Assembly: GCA_029571495.1 (NCBI GenBank)
Contig: JAKPSO010000482.1
Coordinates: 1 to 16,632 of the forward strand
Reading direction: 5' to 3'
DNA from: Pseudomonadota bacterium
GTDB taxonomy: Bacteria > Pseudomonadota > Gammaproteobacteria > Burkholderiales > Casimicrobiaceae
Length of the DNA: 16,632 nucleotides
Shown: one piece after another, positions 7,725-13,914 of the stretch
How positions within the stretch are numbered: the stretch's first letter is position 1
Layout of the letters: each line of letters begins with the position of its first letter
Notes under the pieces: generated by a model
Databases searched by the model: none
The model's input: only the letters and a program-made list of their open reading frames with translations
Told to the model about the DNA's origin: nothing
Position numbers and translations under genes: made by a program

Positions 7725-7729
7725 CCTCC
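7725..7729 (-). promoter_or_regulatory. Ribosome-binding site deciding the AraC-type regulator start
   Basis: On the minus strand this is GGAGG, seven bases upstream of ATG 7717. It argues for the 317-residue protein rather than longer forms starting at 7738 or 7828. Confidence 0.7.
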
Positions 7730-7860
7730 CGCACGCATCTTGCCACGGCGCGTGCGATTGCGCCACTTCACCGCCACGCGCCGAGCCGCCAAACGCGCGA
7801 CACCCTCGTCGCCGGACAGTGAGACCAACTTTCTCGCACGAACGGCCGCCGCATCGTTGT

Positions 7861-7919
7861 TTGACGCGTATTTTTCCTAAAGTCGATATGCGGGAAAATG
7901 CCAGCCAAAGCGCCAGCCA
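7861..7919. promoter_or_regulatory. Divergent control region with inverted and direct repeats
   Basis: The 290 bases between the AraC-type regulator and the M48 peptidase contain an inverted repeat, TTTTCC (7872-7877) and GGAAAA (7893-7898), with a 15-base spacer. An 8-base direct repeat GCCAGCCA occurs at 7900-7907 and 7912-7919, with a 12-base period. TTGACG at 7861-7866 could be a -35 element for the rightward gene, but the matching -10 is poor. An operator role for the neighbouring AraC-type regulator is inference. Confidence 0.3.
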
Positions 7920-8007
7920 GTAACCGCTTGAACTCTGAAGTTGTCCTGCGATCGCGATGTTGCCGCAGCATTACACTAGCAGTCATCACCGCGCGCCGCT
8001 CTCTGCC

Positions 8008-9870
8008 ATGACCGACAACGAATTTGAATCCCTCGTCGCCCGCCTTGAAGCTTACGCTCGCGCAGAGCCAGCGAACTACCGCTGGCGTGTGATCGGACTG
8101 GCTTTACTGGGCGATGTGTATTTGTGGGGCGTGTTGCTTCTGCTGCTTGCGGTCGTGGGCGTCTCGATTTGGTTCATCGCTGCGCTTAAGGCAATCGCGG
8201 TCAAGCTTCTCATCGTATTTGTGCCGTTGATTTGGGTCTTAGCAAAAGCGCTGTGGGTGGTGCTTTCGCCGCCTGAAGGCGTCCGAGTCACTCGCCGAGA
8301 TGCACCTGAACTCTTCGCGATGATCGACGGGATTCGCAGCCAGATCGGCGCGCCGGAATTTCACGAAGTCCTGATCGATGGCGACTTCAACGCAGGCGTC
8401 GTCCAGGTGCCGCGCCTCGGGGCGTTCGGATGGTTCAAGAACTACCTCCTAATCGGGTTGCCGCTGCTCAAAGCACTCACGCCCGAGCAGTTCCGGGCCG
8501 TGCTTGCGCACGAGTACGGTCACCTCGCGGGCGGTCACGCCAAATTGTCGAATTGGATCTACCGACAACGGCTGCGTTGGACGCGCTTGCTGTCGTCGCT
8601 CGAAGCGAGCGGCAGCGATGGTGGTGTGTTGTTCATGGGCTTTCTGAAACGCTACGCGCCCTATCTCAACGCCTATTCGTTCCCGCTCGCACGCGCGAAC
8701 GAATACGAAGCCGACGCGGTTTCGGCGAAGATAACCAGCGCCTCGGCAGCCGCGCAAGCGCTCACCGCTGTCAAGGTCGGCAGCAGCTACCTCGCGGAAA
8801 CGTTCTGGCCGGGTGTGTATCGCAACGCGAGCCACACCGCTGCGCCTGAGAAGACGCCGTACATGCATCTATCGACGCAACTTCACGCCGACCAAGGCAG
8901 CATGCCGGCGACGCGGTGGCTCGAAAGTGCCCTCAAGGACAAAACGTCGGTGGCCGACACCCATCCGTCGCTGAGTGACCGCCTGAAAGCAATCAACGCT
9001 GAACCGCAACTCGCGCTCCCAGAAGAGGGGCTGGCGGCAGATCAATTACTAGGCCCGTCTCTCGACGCTGTTACGCAAAAACTCGACGCTCAGTGGACGC
9101 AAAACGTCGCTGACGCGTGGCGCACTCGCTTCCAGGAGGCAAGCGCAAATCGCGAGACGCTTGCTGCGCTCGAGGCGCGCGTTGCCAGTGGCGAAACGCT
9201 GGAACTTGATGACGCTTTTCAGCGCGCGTTGTTGCTCGACAACGCTGCCGACAAATTGCCTGAGAGCATCGCGGCATTTCGCGAACTGCATGCGCAGCAC
9301 CCGGAAGAAAACAGAGTCGCGATTGGCCTTGGCACCCGCTTGTTATTTCAGGAAGACGAGTCCGGCATTCCGATGCTCGAAGCTGTGATCGCGCGCGACC
9401 CATCGAGCGCCGTTGCGTGTGGCCAAGCGATCTACGATTTCTATCGTCGGCACGATCGCAACGACGAAGCTGAAGCGCTCGCCAAGCGCGTGAACGCACT
9501 CGCCGAAGGCAATCGGGAAGCGGACGAAGAACGCGCCGCCGTGCGCCCGGAAGATACCTTTATCGCACACGGTTTGAGCGACACGGCGCTCGCCGAGCTC
9601 AAGCAACAGCTCGCAAACATCAGCGAAGTCGGCGACGTCTACTTCGTGCAAAAGCAATGCACACATCAACCTGAGCGCAAAAACTACGTCGTCGGCTTCA
9701 CCATCAAAAACAAGTGGCTAGGTGACAAGAAAACAAAGATCAACGCCGCCATGGTCGCCATGCGTACGCACGTCACCTACCCCGGCGAGACGATGATCAT
9801 CGCGTTTGATGCGAACAACGAGTACTACCTCAAACGAATGAAGGCAGTGGCTGGGGCGCAGGTGATTTAG
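8008..9870 (+). CDS. Membrane-anchored M48-family zinc metallopeptidase with long C-terminal extension
   Basis: This 620-residue protein has two adjacent membrane segments (about 30-55 and 61-87). The peptidase M48 core then carries HEYGH (HExxH) at 168-172, giving two zinc-ligand histidines and the catalytic Glu169. The third ligand is probably Glu232, in the NEYEAD segment at 231-236. The family includes HtpX, Ste24 and BepA-type quality-control proteases. This one has a C-terminal half of more than 300 residues beyond the core. It includes a helical, TPR-like region (roughly 380-520), with segments such as LPESIAAFRELHAQHPEE, and an unrecognised alpha/beta end with KKTKINAAMVAMRTHV near 565-580. 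An in-frame ATG at 7957 would add 17 residues. Neither start has a clear ribosome-binding site; I chose 8008 because MTDNEFESL begins the folded-looking part. It converges on the MOSC gene with 28 bases between. Confidence 0.85.
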   Translation: MTDNEFESLVARLEAYARAEPANYRWRVIGLALLGDVYLWGVLLLLLAVVGVSIWFIAALKAIAVKLLIVFVPLIWVLAKALWVVLSPPEGVRVTRRDAPELFAMIDGIRSQIGAPEFHEVLIDGDFNAGVVQVPRLGAFGWFKNYLLIGLPLLKALTPEQFRAVLAHEYGHLAGGHAKLSNWIYRQRLRWTRLLSSLEASGSDGGVLFMGFLKRYAPYLNAYSFPLARANEYEADAVSAKITSASAAAQALTAVKVGSSYLAETFWPGVYRNASHTAAPEKTPYMHLSTQLHADQGSMPATRWLESALKDKTSVADTHPSLSDRLKAINAEPQLALPEEGLAADQLLGPSLDAVTQKLDAQWTQNVADAWRTRFQEASANRETLAALEARVASGETLELDDAFQRALLLDNAADKLPESIAAFRELHAQHPEENRVAIGLGTRLLFQEDESGIPMLEAVIARDPSSAVACGQAIYDFYRRHDRNDEAEALAKRVNALAEGNREADEERAAVRPEDTFIAHGLSDTALAELKQQLANISEVGDVYFVQKQCTHQPERKNYVVGFTIKNKWLGDKKTKINAAMVAMRTHVTYPGETMIIAFDANNEYYLKRMKAVAGAQVI

Positions 9871-9898
9871 ATAGCGAGGCCACCAGCGATAGCTGCGG

Positions 9899-10441
9899 CT
9901 AAACGCGCTCCAGCGCGCGGTGCGGAAACGGCGGCAGCTGTACGTTGATAGCATCACGTGGGTACACCTCGCCGCTCGCAATGACAATGCCCATGATTCC
10001 CGCTTTGCGAATCAATGTGCCGTCAGGTGCGTGGTCAAGAACCGCCGCCATGAGGCCGGGTTGAAAGCGATTCAGCTGAGCGCAGGGATTGCGCAGTCCC
10101 GTCACGCGGACGATGGCAGTCTCGCCAATGTGCAATTCGGCATTCAACGGTAACGCCAGCAAATCGATCTCCCGGGTGGTGATGTTTTCGCCAAGATCGC
10201 CGGGCGACACGTTAAAGCCCTTCGCCGCAAGTTCGCTAAAAAGTTCGCTATCGATGAGGTGGACTTGACGTAGATTGGGCTGCGACGGGTCGTGTGCGAC
10301 CCGCGAGCGATGCTTGACCGTAACGCCGCTGTGCGCATCGCCATCTACGCCGAGGCCCGCGACAAGAGTGATCGCGCGTTCCGCGCGTTTGGAGAAGGTG
10401 TGGGTAGCGCTCCGGCCGACATTGACAACGTGGGCGGTCAA
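9899..10441 (-). CDS. MOSC domain protein
   Basis: This protein is about 180 residues from the TTG start used here. The conserved features of stand-alone MOSC proteins are in order: GVDGDAHSGV at 31-40, HRSRV at 44-48, NLRQVHLI at 56-63, GENITT at 84-89, and GLRNPCAQLNRFQPGLM at 115-131 with Cys120, the conserved MOSC cysteine. MOSC domains are tied to molybdenum-cofactor sulfur transfer and to mARC/YiiM-type N-oxygenated-compound reductases; the exact activity here is unknown. Choice of start: family members begin with an MTARVV-like sequence, which aligns with LTAHVV from TTG 10441. A GTG at 10519 would add 26 residues and would begin one base after the GST stop. In either case the gene is probably translationally linked to GST. 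Confidence 0.85.
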   Translation of the reverse strand: MTAHVVNVGRSATHTFSKRAERAITLVAGLGVDGDAHSGVTVKHRSRVAHDPSQPNLRQVHLIDSELFSELAAKGFNVSPGDLGENITTREIDLLALPLNAELHIGETAIVRVTGLRNPCAQLNRFQPGLMAAVLDHAPDGTLIRKAGIMGIVIASGEVYPRDAINVQLPPFPHRALERV

Positions 10442-10520
10442 GAAGGCAGAACCTCGGTAGGCGTTCGTTATAACTTCGACCGGTTGAACACTAACGAGCG
10501 CTGGCGCATCCGTTGTCACG

Positions 10521-11147
10521 TTACTGTGGTGGAATGAATTCTTGCTTGATGCTTTGAAACGCTGGCAATGCTTCGAGCTTCGCGGAGTGCGCTCGAAGCG
10601 CCGGGAAGCTGCTCATCGTCACCAACCCAGCGTGCGCTTCGTTCAAGAAGCGCAGCATGGTGGCGACGACGATGTCGGCGTGACCAATACTCGGTCCGAA
10701 CCAATACTCAGTCGTGCGCGCCCTGCGATCCGTTTCGAGCACCGTGAGCGTGGCGTTGATCTGCGTTCGACAACGGTTGACCCAGACGTCGGAAACCTGC
10801 GTGTGGAGGCGTTGTTCGTAAAACAAACTCACAGCCTTTTCAGCGAGACCCGTGGCAAGCGCGGCGACTTTTAGCGCTCGGTGGCGCGCAGGTTCTTCGC
10901 GCGGAAACAGGGCGCGCTCGGCGGACACGAGACTATCAAGGTAATCGAGAATGCTGTGACTCTCGATGAGCGATTCGCCGTTGTCGAGCACGAGCGTGGG
11001 TACCCGTGTGAGGGGATTGAACGGTGCGATCTTTTCAGCGTCTCCAAATACCGACCACGGTTTGTGCTCGAAGGGAATGCCATAGAGTGTGAGCGCGATA
11101 CCGATGCGACGAACAAACGGGGAATCGTATTGACCGATGAGAATCAT
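10521..11147 (-). CDS. Glutathione S-transferase
   Basis: This 208-residue protein has the two-domain GST architecture. The thioredoxin-like N-terminal domain (about 1-75) has Ser9 in YDSPFVRR as the probable thiol-stabilising residue. RVPTLVL at 48-54 carries the cis-proline Pro50, and ES at 62-63 is the glutathione gamma-glutamyl contact. The C-terminal helical domain (about 85-205) contains GPSIGHADIVVATML at 151-165, which matches the N-capping box and hydrophobic staple of the fold. It should be a cytosolic enzyme conjugating or reducing electrophilic or peroxide compounds with glutathione. The length is standard. It lies 65 bases after the Tat-exported DUF1579-like gene, and its stop is one base from an alternative GTG start of MOSC. 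I read it as part of the same transcript. Confidence 0.92.
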   Translation of the reverse strand: MILIGQYDSPFVRRIGIALTLYGIPFEHKPWSVFGDAEKIAPFNPLTRVPTLVLDNGESLIESHSILDYLDSLVSAERALFPREEPARHRALKVAALATGLAEKAVSLFYEQRLHTQVSDVWVNRCRTQINATLTVLETDRRARTTEYWFGPSIGHADIVVATMLRFLNEAHAGLVTMSSFPALRAHSAKLEALPAFQSIKQEFIPPQ

Positions 11148-11212
11148 GAGCTGCTCTTAGTAAACGTTGCCGCCCAAACAATACCGCAGTCCGCGCATCG
11201 TCGCGCATCCCG

Positions 11213-11854
11213 TTACACCCGCACCCAGTCCATAAACCAATTGTCAACCCACGTCTTGCCGCCATCGGTCGAAGTGGACTGATACCAACGGCACGACGTC
11301 GGCGTGATGCGATCCCACACGCCGCGCGCTTTGATCGGCTTGCCGTTGTCTTCGTCATCGGCGATGAAAGTGCCCACGCCATCCTTGAAACTACCCATCA
11401 TCGGATCGTTCACCGCAGCGTTTTTGCCACTCACCCAATGGTCAGCCCACAGCTTTTTCTCAGCGTTGAACACACGCACGCCCATGCCGTAGAAACCCCG
11501 TGATGGCACGCGCAATTCCTCGATGCTCGCGAGACCACCTAGCACAGAAAACACCGTTGCTTCGCCCTCGAACACGTCCCACTCTTTGTCCGTGGGCTGT
11601 TTGAGCCGACGGTGACTGATCTTCCAATGCCCCGCTAGAAAATCGAAGTCCCCACCAGCGCCAGGTTTCGCGGCGGCGGGTGGAATCGGCTTTCCGGCCA
11701 CAGGCGCGGGCGCAGGGGCAGGGGCAGGAGTCGTCGCAGCGGCGGGCGCGGGCGCGCCGTTAGCACCTGCGTGTTGAGTCGCGAGCGCCACGGCAATGCC
11801 CGCGGCGGAGTGCAGCATTGTGCGGCGTTGTTGGTCTTCGGGGAGGTTTGACAT
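11213..11854 (-). CDS. Tat-exported DUF1579-like protein (paralogue B)
   Basis: This 213-residue protein has an N-terminal twin-arginine signal: QRRTML at 9-14 followed by a hydrophobic AAGIAVALA core, with possible cleavage near AGANGAPA. A long Ala/Pro linker (about 34-66) precedes a beta-rich domain starting at FDFLAGHWKISHRR and ending in STDGGKTWVDNWFMDWVRV. This domain is homologous to the adjacent upstream gene and to DUF1579-like lipocalin-type domains found in many bacteria. The function is unknown; small-molecule or heme binding is a family-level guess. The frame extends upstream to 11980. However, AGGAG (11861-11865, minus strand) lies six bases before ATG 11854, and this start yields the Tat signal. 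It lies 23 bases after paralogue A. The Ala/Pro linker is encoded by a GC-rich short-period repeat (11704-11730). Confidence 0.8.
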   Translation of the reverse strand: MSNLPEDQQRRTMLHSAAGIAVALATQHAGANGAPAPAAATTPAPAPAPAPVAGKPIPPAAAKPGAGGDFDFLAGHWKISHRRLKQPTDKEWDVFEGEATVFSVLGGLASIEELRVPSRGFYGMGVRVFNAEKKLWADHWVSGKNAAVNDPMMGSFKDGVGTFIADDEDNGKPIKARGVWDRITPTSCRWYQSTSTDGGKTWVDNWFMDWVRV

Positions 11855-11860
11855 GATGAT

Positions 11861-11865
11861 CTCCT
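11861..11865 (-). promoter_or_regulatory. Ribosome-binding site deciding the Tat-protein start
   Basis: On the minus strand this is AGGAG, six bases upstream of ATG 11854. It excludes the upstream in-frame extension to 11980. Confidence 0.75.
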
Positions 11866-11877
11866 GTTTGCGTGTTG

Positions 11878-12411
11878 TTAGGCCAAATCGTTCGCGCGTC
11901 TCGTATCGACGCGCGTCATTTCCATGATCCAGTTGGTTTCCCAGGTATGACCGTCGTCGGGGGAAAAGGCTTGCTGCCATCGCGCCGCGGCGTTGCTGAT
12001 GTCCGACCAGGTGTAGCGCACACGGATAGGCCTGCCGCCAAAAGTATCGGCGGCCTCGAAGTTGCCAACGCCATCACGAAATTCGCCGACGACGGGCGCC
12101 GTCAGCGCGCCGGTTGCGGCATCAATGCCGCCGTCGCGATTGTTGAGCCAATAGATGCTCCAGAGGTTCGTCTTCGGGTTGAAAACTCGCAACGAAAGCC
12201 CCACAAAGCCCGGTCGCCATGTCTCTGAAACGAAGTCATCCATGTTGCCGATACCGGCTGGCAACGGGCGGTTGCGCAGTCTGGCCTCGAAGGTTTCCCA
12301 CTCGGAAGAACCGGTCAGTGGCTCGGGCATGCGTTGGTTGTTGACAATCCAATCGCCGACCAAGAAGTCGAAATCGCGCTTGCCGCTACGGCCGTTGCCC
12401 AGTTGATTCAT
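11878..12411 (-). CDS. Cytosolic DUF1579-like protein (paralogue A)
   Basis: This 177-residue protein has no signal peptide. It begins MNQLGNGRSGKRDFDFLVGDW, with the domain starting almost at once. The order of motifs matches the next gene: DFDFLVGDW, LSLRVFNPKTNLWSIYW, a VVGEFRDGVGNF segment, and a final FSPDDGHTWETNWIMEM. The related gene downstream therefore appears to be a tandem duplicate with an added Tat signal and linker. The frame runs upstream to 12531, but that part overlaps the NIPSNAP gene. ATG 12411 overlaps the NIPSNAP stop codon as ATGA, a classic translational-coupling arrangement, and I chose it for that reason. The fold is probably a calycin-type beta-barrel; ligand unknown. 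Confidence 0.82.
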   Translation of the reverse strand: MNQLGNGRSGKRDFDFLVGDWIVNNQRMPEPLTGSSEWETFEARLRNRPLPAGIGNMDDFVSETWRPGFVGLSLRVFNPKTNLWSIYWLNNRDGGIDAATGALTAPVVGEFRDGVGNFEAADTFGGRPIRVRYTWSDISNAAARWQQAFSPDDGHTWETNWIMEMTRVDTRRANDLA

Positions 12412-12758
12412 AGATTCTGTTCGAGATGCGATTGATGGATGTGTTTGATCGCCATCCGCGAGAGCCAGAACGTCGTGTTCGCAGCACTTGCGATGCAGTC
12501 GATCACCGCGCTGCGTGGGCCTTCTCGCCACGCGGCGCTCGCATAGAACGTGTCTTGTGATGCGCGCAAGTGTGATTCGTCATCAAACGCGCGTATCAGG
12601 AAGTAACCATCAGCATCCGTCACGGACTGGCCAAAAGCGACGACGTTGATCTTGGCGGCCGCGAGAAGCGGCACACTCTGCTGCGACAACAACGCATGAA
12701 AGGCGGCTCGACGGCCGGGCTTAAGTGCATACGTGCGAATTTCTACGAGTCGAGACAC
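12408..12758 (-). CDS. NIPSNAP family protein
   Basis: This 116-residue protein begins MSRLVEIRTYALKPGRRAAFHALL, which matches the opening of NIPSNAP/antibiotic-biosynthesis-monooxygenase-type dimeric alpha+beta barrels. Those proteins share the VEIRTYxLKPG start and a later GYFLIRAF strand (51-58) followed by a short helix. The length is typical of one ferredoxin-like domain. The biochemical role of bacterial NIPSNAPs is not established; small-molecule handling is the usual inference. The start is GTG 12758, with no strong Shine-Dalgarno sequence visible. This is the first gene of the minus-strand cluster. Its ATGA overlap with the next gene shows co-translation. It is divergent from the WYL-family regulator, with the inverted repeat in the shared 78-base intergenic region. 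Confidence 0.8.
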   Translation of the reverse strand: MSRLVEIRTYALKPGRRAAFHALLSQQSVPLLAAAKINVVAFGQSVTDADGYFLIRAFDDESHLRASQDTFYASAAWREGPRSAVIDCIASAANTTFWLSRMAIKHIHQSHLEQNL

Positions 12759-12806
12759 GGGCGATCAGCAAGAGTTAGCGATGGGCGCATCATGCGGCAT
12801 AAATAC

Positions 12807-12821
12807 TGACATCCAGTGTCA
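12807..12821. promoter_or_regulatory. Candidate WYL-regulator operator, TGACA-N5-TGTCA
   Basis: TGACA (12807-12811) and TGTCA (12817-12821) are perfect inverted arms with a 5-base spacer TCCAG. They lie in the shared intergenic region, 15 bases before the regulator ATG and about 50 bases from the NIPSNAP start. A possible -10-like CATAAAT sits just upstream (12798-12804). A second palindrome, CGCAT-C-ATGCG, occurs at 12786-12796. The TGACA/TGTCA pair resembles inverted repeats I know from in front of YafY-type WYL regulators. Binding is inferred, not shown. Confidence 0.55.
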
Positions 12822-12836
12822 TGATTTTCCGCTACG

Positions 12837-13832
12837 ATGCATCGCATGCGTTCTAGCCGCTTGCTTTCGATATTGATCCTGCTGCAGCTCCGCGTTCGGC
12901 TCACTGCCGAGGCGCTCGCACGTGAATTTGAGGTGTCTGTACGAACGATTCATCGCGACATGGATGCGCTCAGCGCCGCAGGCGTCCCGGTTTACGGTGA
13001 CCGTGGGCCAGGCGGCGGGTTTCAGTTGCGGGCGGGTTATCAAACGCGCTTGACTGGCCTCGCAGCAGACGAAACCGAGGCCATGTTCATGATCGGGCTG
13101 CCCGGCCCCGCTGCTGCCCTTGGGTTGGGTGCGGCGGCGACTCGCGCGGGCAACAAGCTGCTGGCGGCCCTGCCCAGCGAGGCTAGCGCAGAGGCCGGGC
13201 GCCTCAGCGCGCGCTTTCATCTTGACCCGGTGGACTGGTACCGCGCTAGCGAGGCGGTGGCGTATTTGCCGTCGATGACACGCGCGGTGCTTGATGCGCG
13301 ACGCGTGTCGATGACTTACGAGAGCTGGACAGGCACAAAAGCGTGGACGATTGAACCCTTGGGATTGGTGCTCAAGGGCAGTGCATGGTACGTGGTCGCC
13401 AATGCACCTCACACGGGTCAGCGCGCGAAAAAACTTCGCACATTTAAGGTGTCGAACGTGATCGAAATGGTGGTCACGCCCGACTCGTTTGCGCGGCCAC
13501 TCGACTTTGATCTCGCTACGCACTGGGCCGCAGAATTGGTGCGTTTCGAAACGAGCTTGCGGCCGGGCATCGCGCTACTTCACGCGACAACCACGGGACA
13601 AGCGCGGTTGTCGGCGCTCGGTGCGTATGCCGAAAAGGCGGTGCGGGAAGCGGAAACGTCGACATCCGCTCGAAGCGACGGAAACCTTTTGATTCGCTTC
13701 CCTATTGAGAACATCGAGCAAGCCGCGCTGTTGGTGTTGGGCATCGGACCGGAGGTGGAGGTGGTCGACCCGTTGGCGCTGCGTGAACGAGTGCGCGTGC
13801 TCGCGCGAGATGTGGCACGCCGTATGAAGTAG
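12837..13832 (+). CDS. WYL-domain transcriptional regulator (YafY-type)
   Basis: This 331-residue protein has an N-terminal HTH_11-type helix-turn-helix, about residues 5-60. The motif SRLLSILILLQLRVRLTAEALAREFEVSVRTIHRDMDAL has the recognition helix around VSVRTIHRDMDAL, followed by the wing GDRGPGGGFQL at 54-64. The WYL domain spans about 135-225 and carries WYV (184-186) in place of the name-giving WYL; a C-terminal WCX-like extension follows to the end. These regulators bind ligands or nucleic acids through the WYL domain and often control the divergent genes. A second ATG at 12846 is possible; no ribosome-binding site decides between them. Because it is divergent from the NIPSNAP cluster with a shared inverted repeat, I infer that it controls that operon and itself. 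Confidence 0.9.
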   Translation: MHRMRSSRLLSILILLQLRVRLTAEALAREFEVSVRTIHRDMDALSAAGVPVYGDRGPGGGFQLRAGYQTRLTGLAADETEAMFMIGLPGPAAALGLGAAATRAGNKLLAALPSEASAEAGRLSARFHLDPVDWYRASEAVAYLPSMTRAVLDARRVSMTYESWTGTKAWTIEPLGLVLKGSAWYVVANAPHTGQRAKKLRTFKVSNVIEMVVTPDSFARPLDFDLATHWAAELVRFETSLRPGIALLHATTTGQARLSALGAYAEKAVREAETSTSARSDGNLLIRFPIENIEQAALLVLGIGPEVEVVDPLALRERVRVLARDVARRMK

Positions 13833-13844
13833 GCAGTTCTGCCT
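13831..13844 (+). other. Short hairpin overlapping the end of the WYL regulator gene
   Basis: AGGCAG (13831-13836) and CTGCCT (13839-13844) are perfect inverted arms, best folded with a GTTC loop. The arms begin inside the stop codon. No T-run follows, so it is not a standard intrinsic terminator. Confidence 0.35.
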
Positions 13845-13890
13845 GATAGCGCTGAAATGGGGCGCGAATCGATTACGGCTTGCGTTCGCA

Positions 13891-13903
13891 ATGCCATTGG
13901 CAT
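13891..13903. promoter_or_regulatory. Perfect 13-base palindrome upstream of the sugar dehydrogenase
   Basis: ATGCCA (13891-13896), one central T, and TGGCAT (13898-13903) form a perfect inverted repeat ending 11 bases before the ATG at 13915. It could be an operator or translational element, or chance. The first half includes an in-frame ATG. Confidence 0.3.
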
Positions 13904-13914
13904 ATGGTTCGCGC

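Noticed and set aside
11704..11730. GC-rich short-period repeat that could be read as a tandem repeat element
   Set aside because: It encodes the Ala/Pro linker of the Tat-exported protein, so it is explained by protein composition.
11855..11980. Upstream in-frame extension of the Tat-exported protein
   Set aside because: It overlaps the preceding gene, and the shorter start has a good ribosome-binding site and an intact twin-arginine signal.
12819..13523. Long antisense open frame across the WYL regulator gene
   Set aside because: It mirrors the codon bias of the regulator, whose domain motifs are clear, and its own translation is rich in Arg/His/Cys with no recognisable domain.
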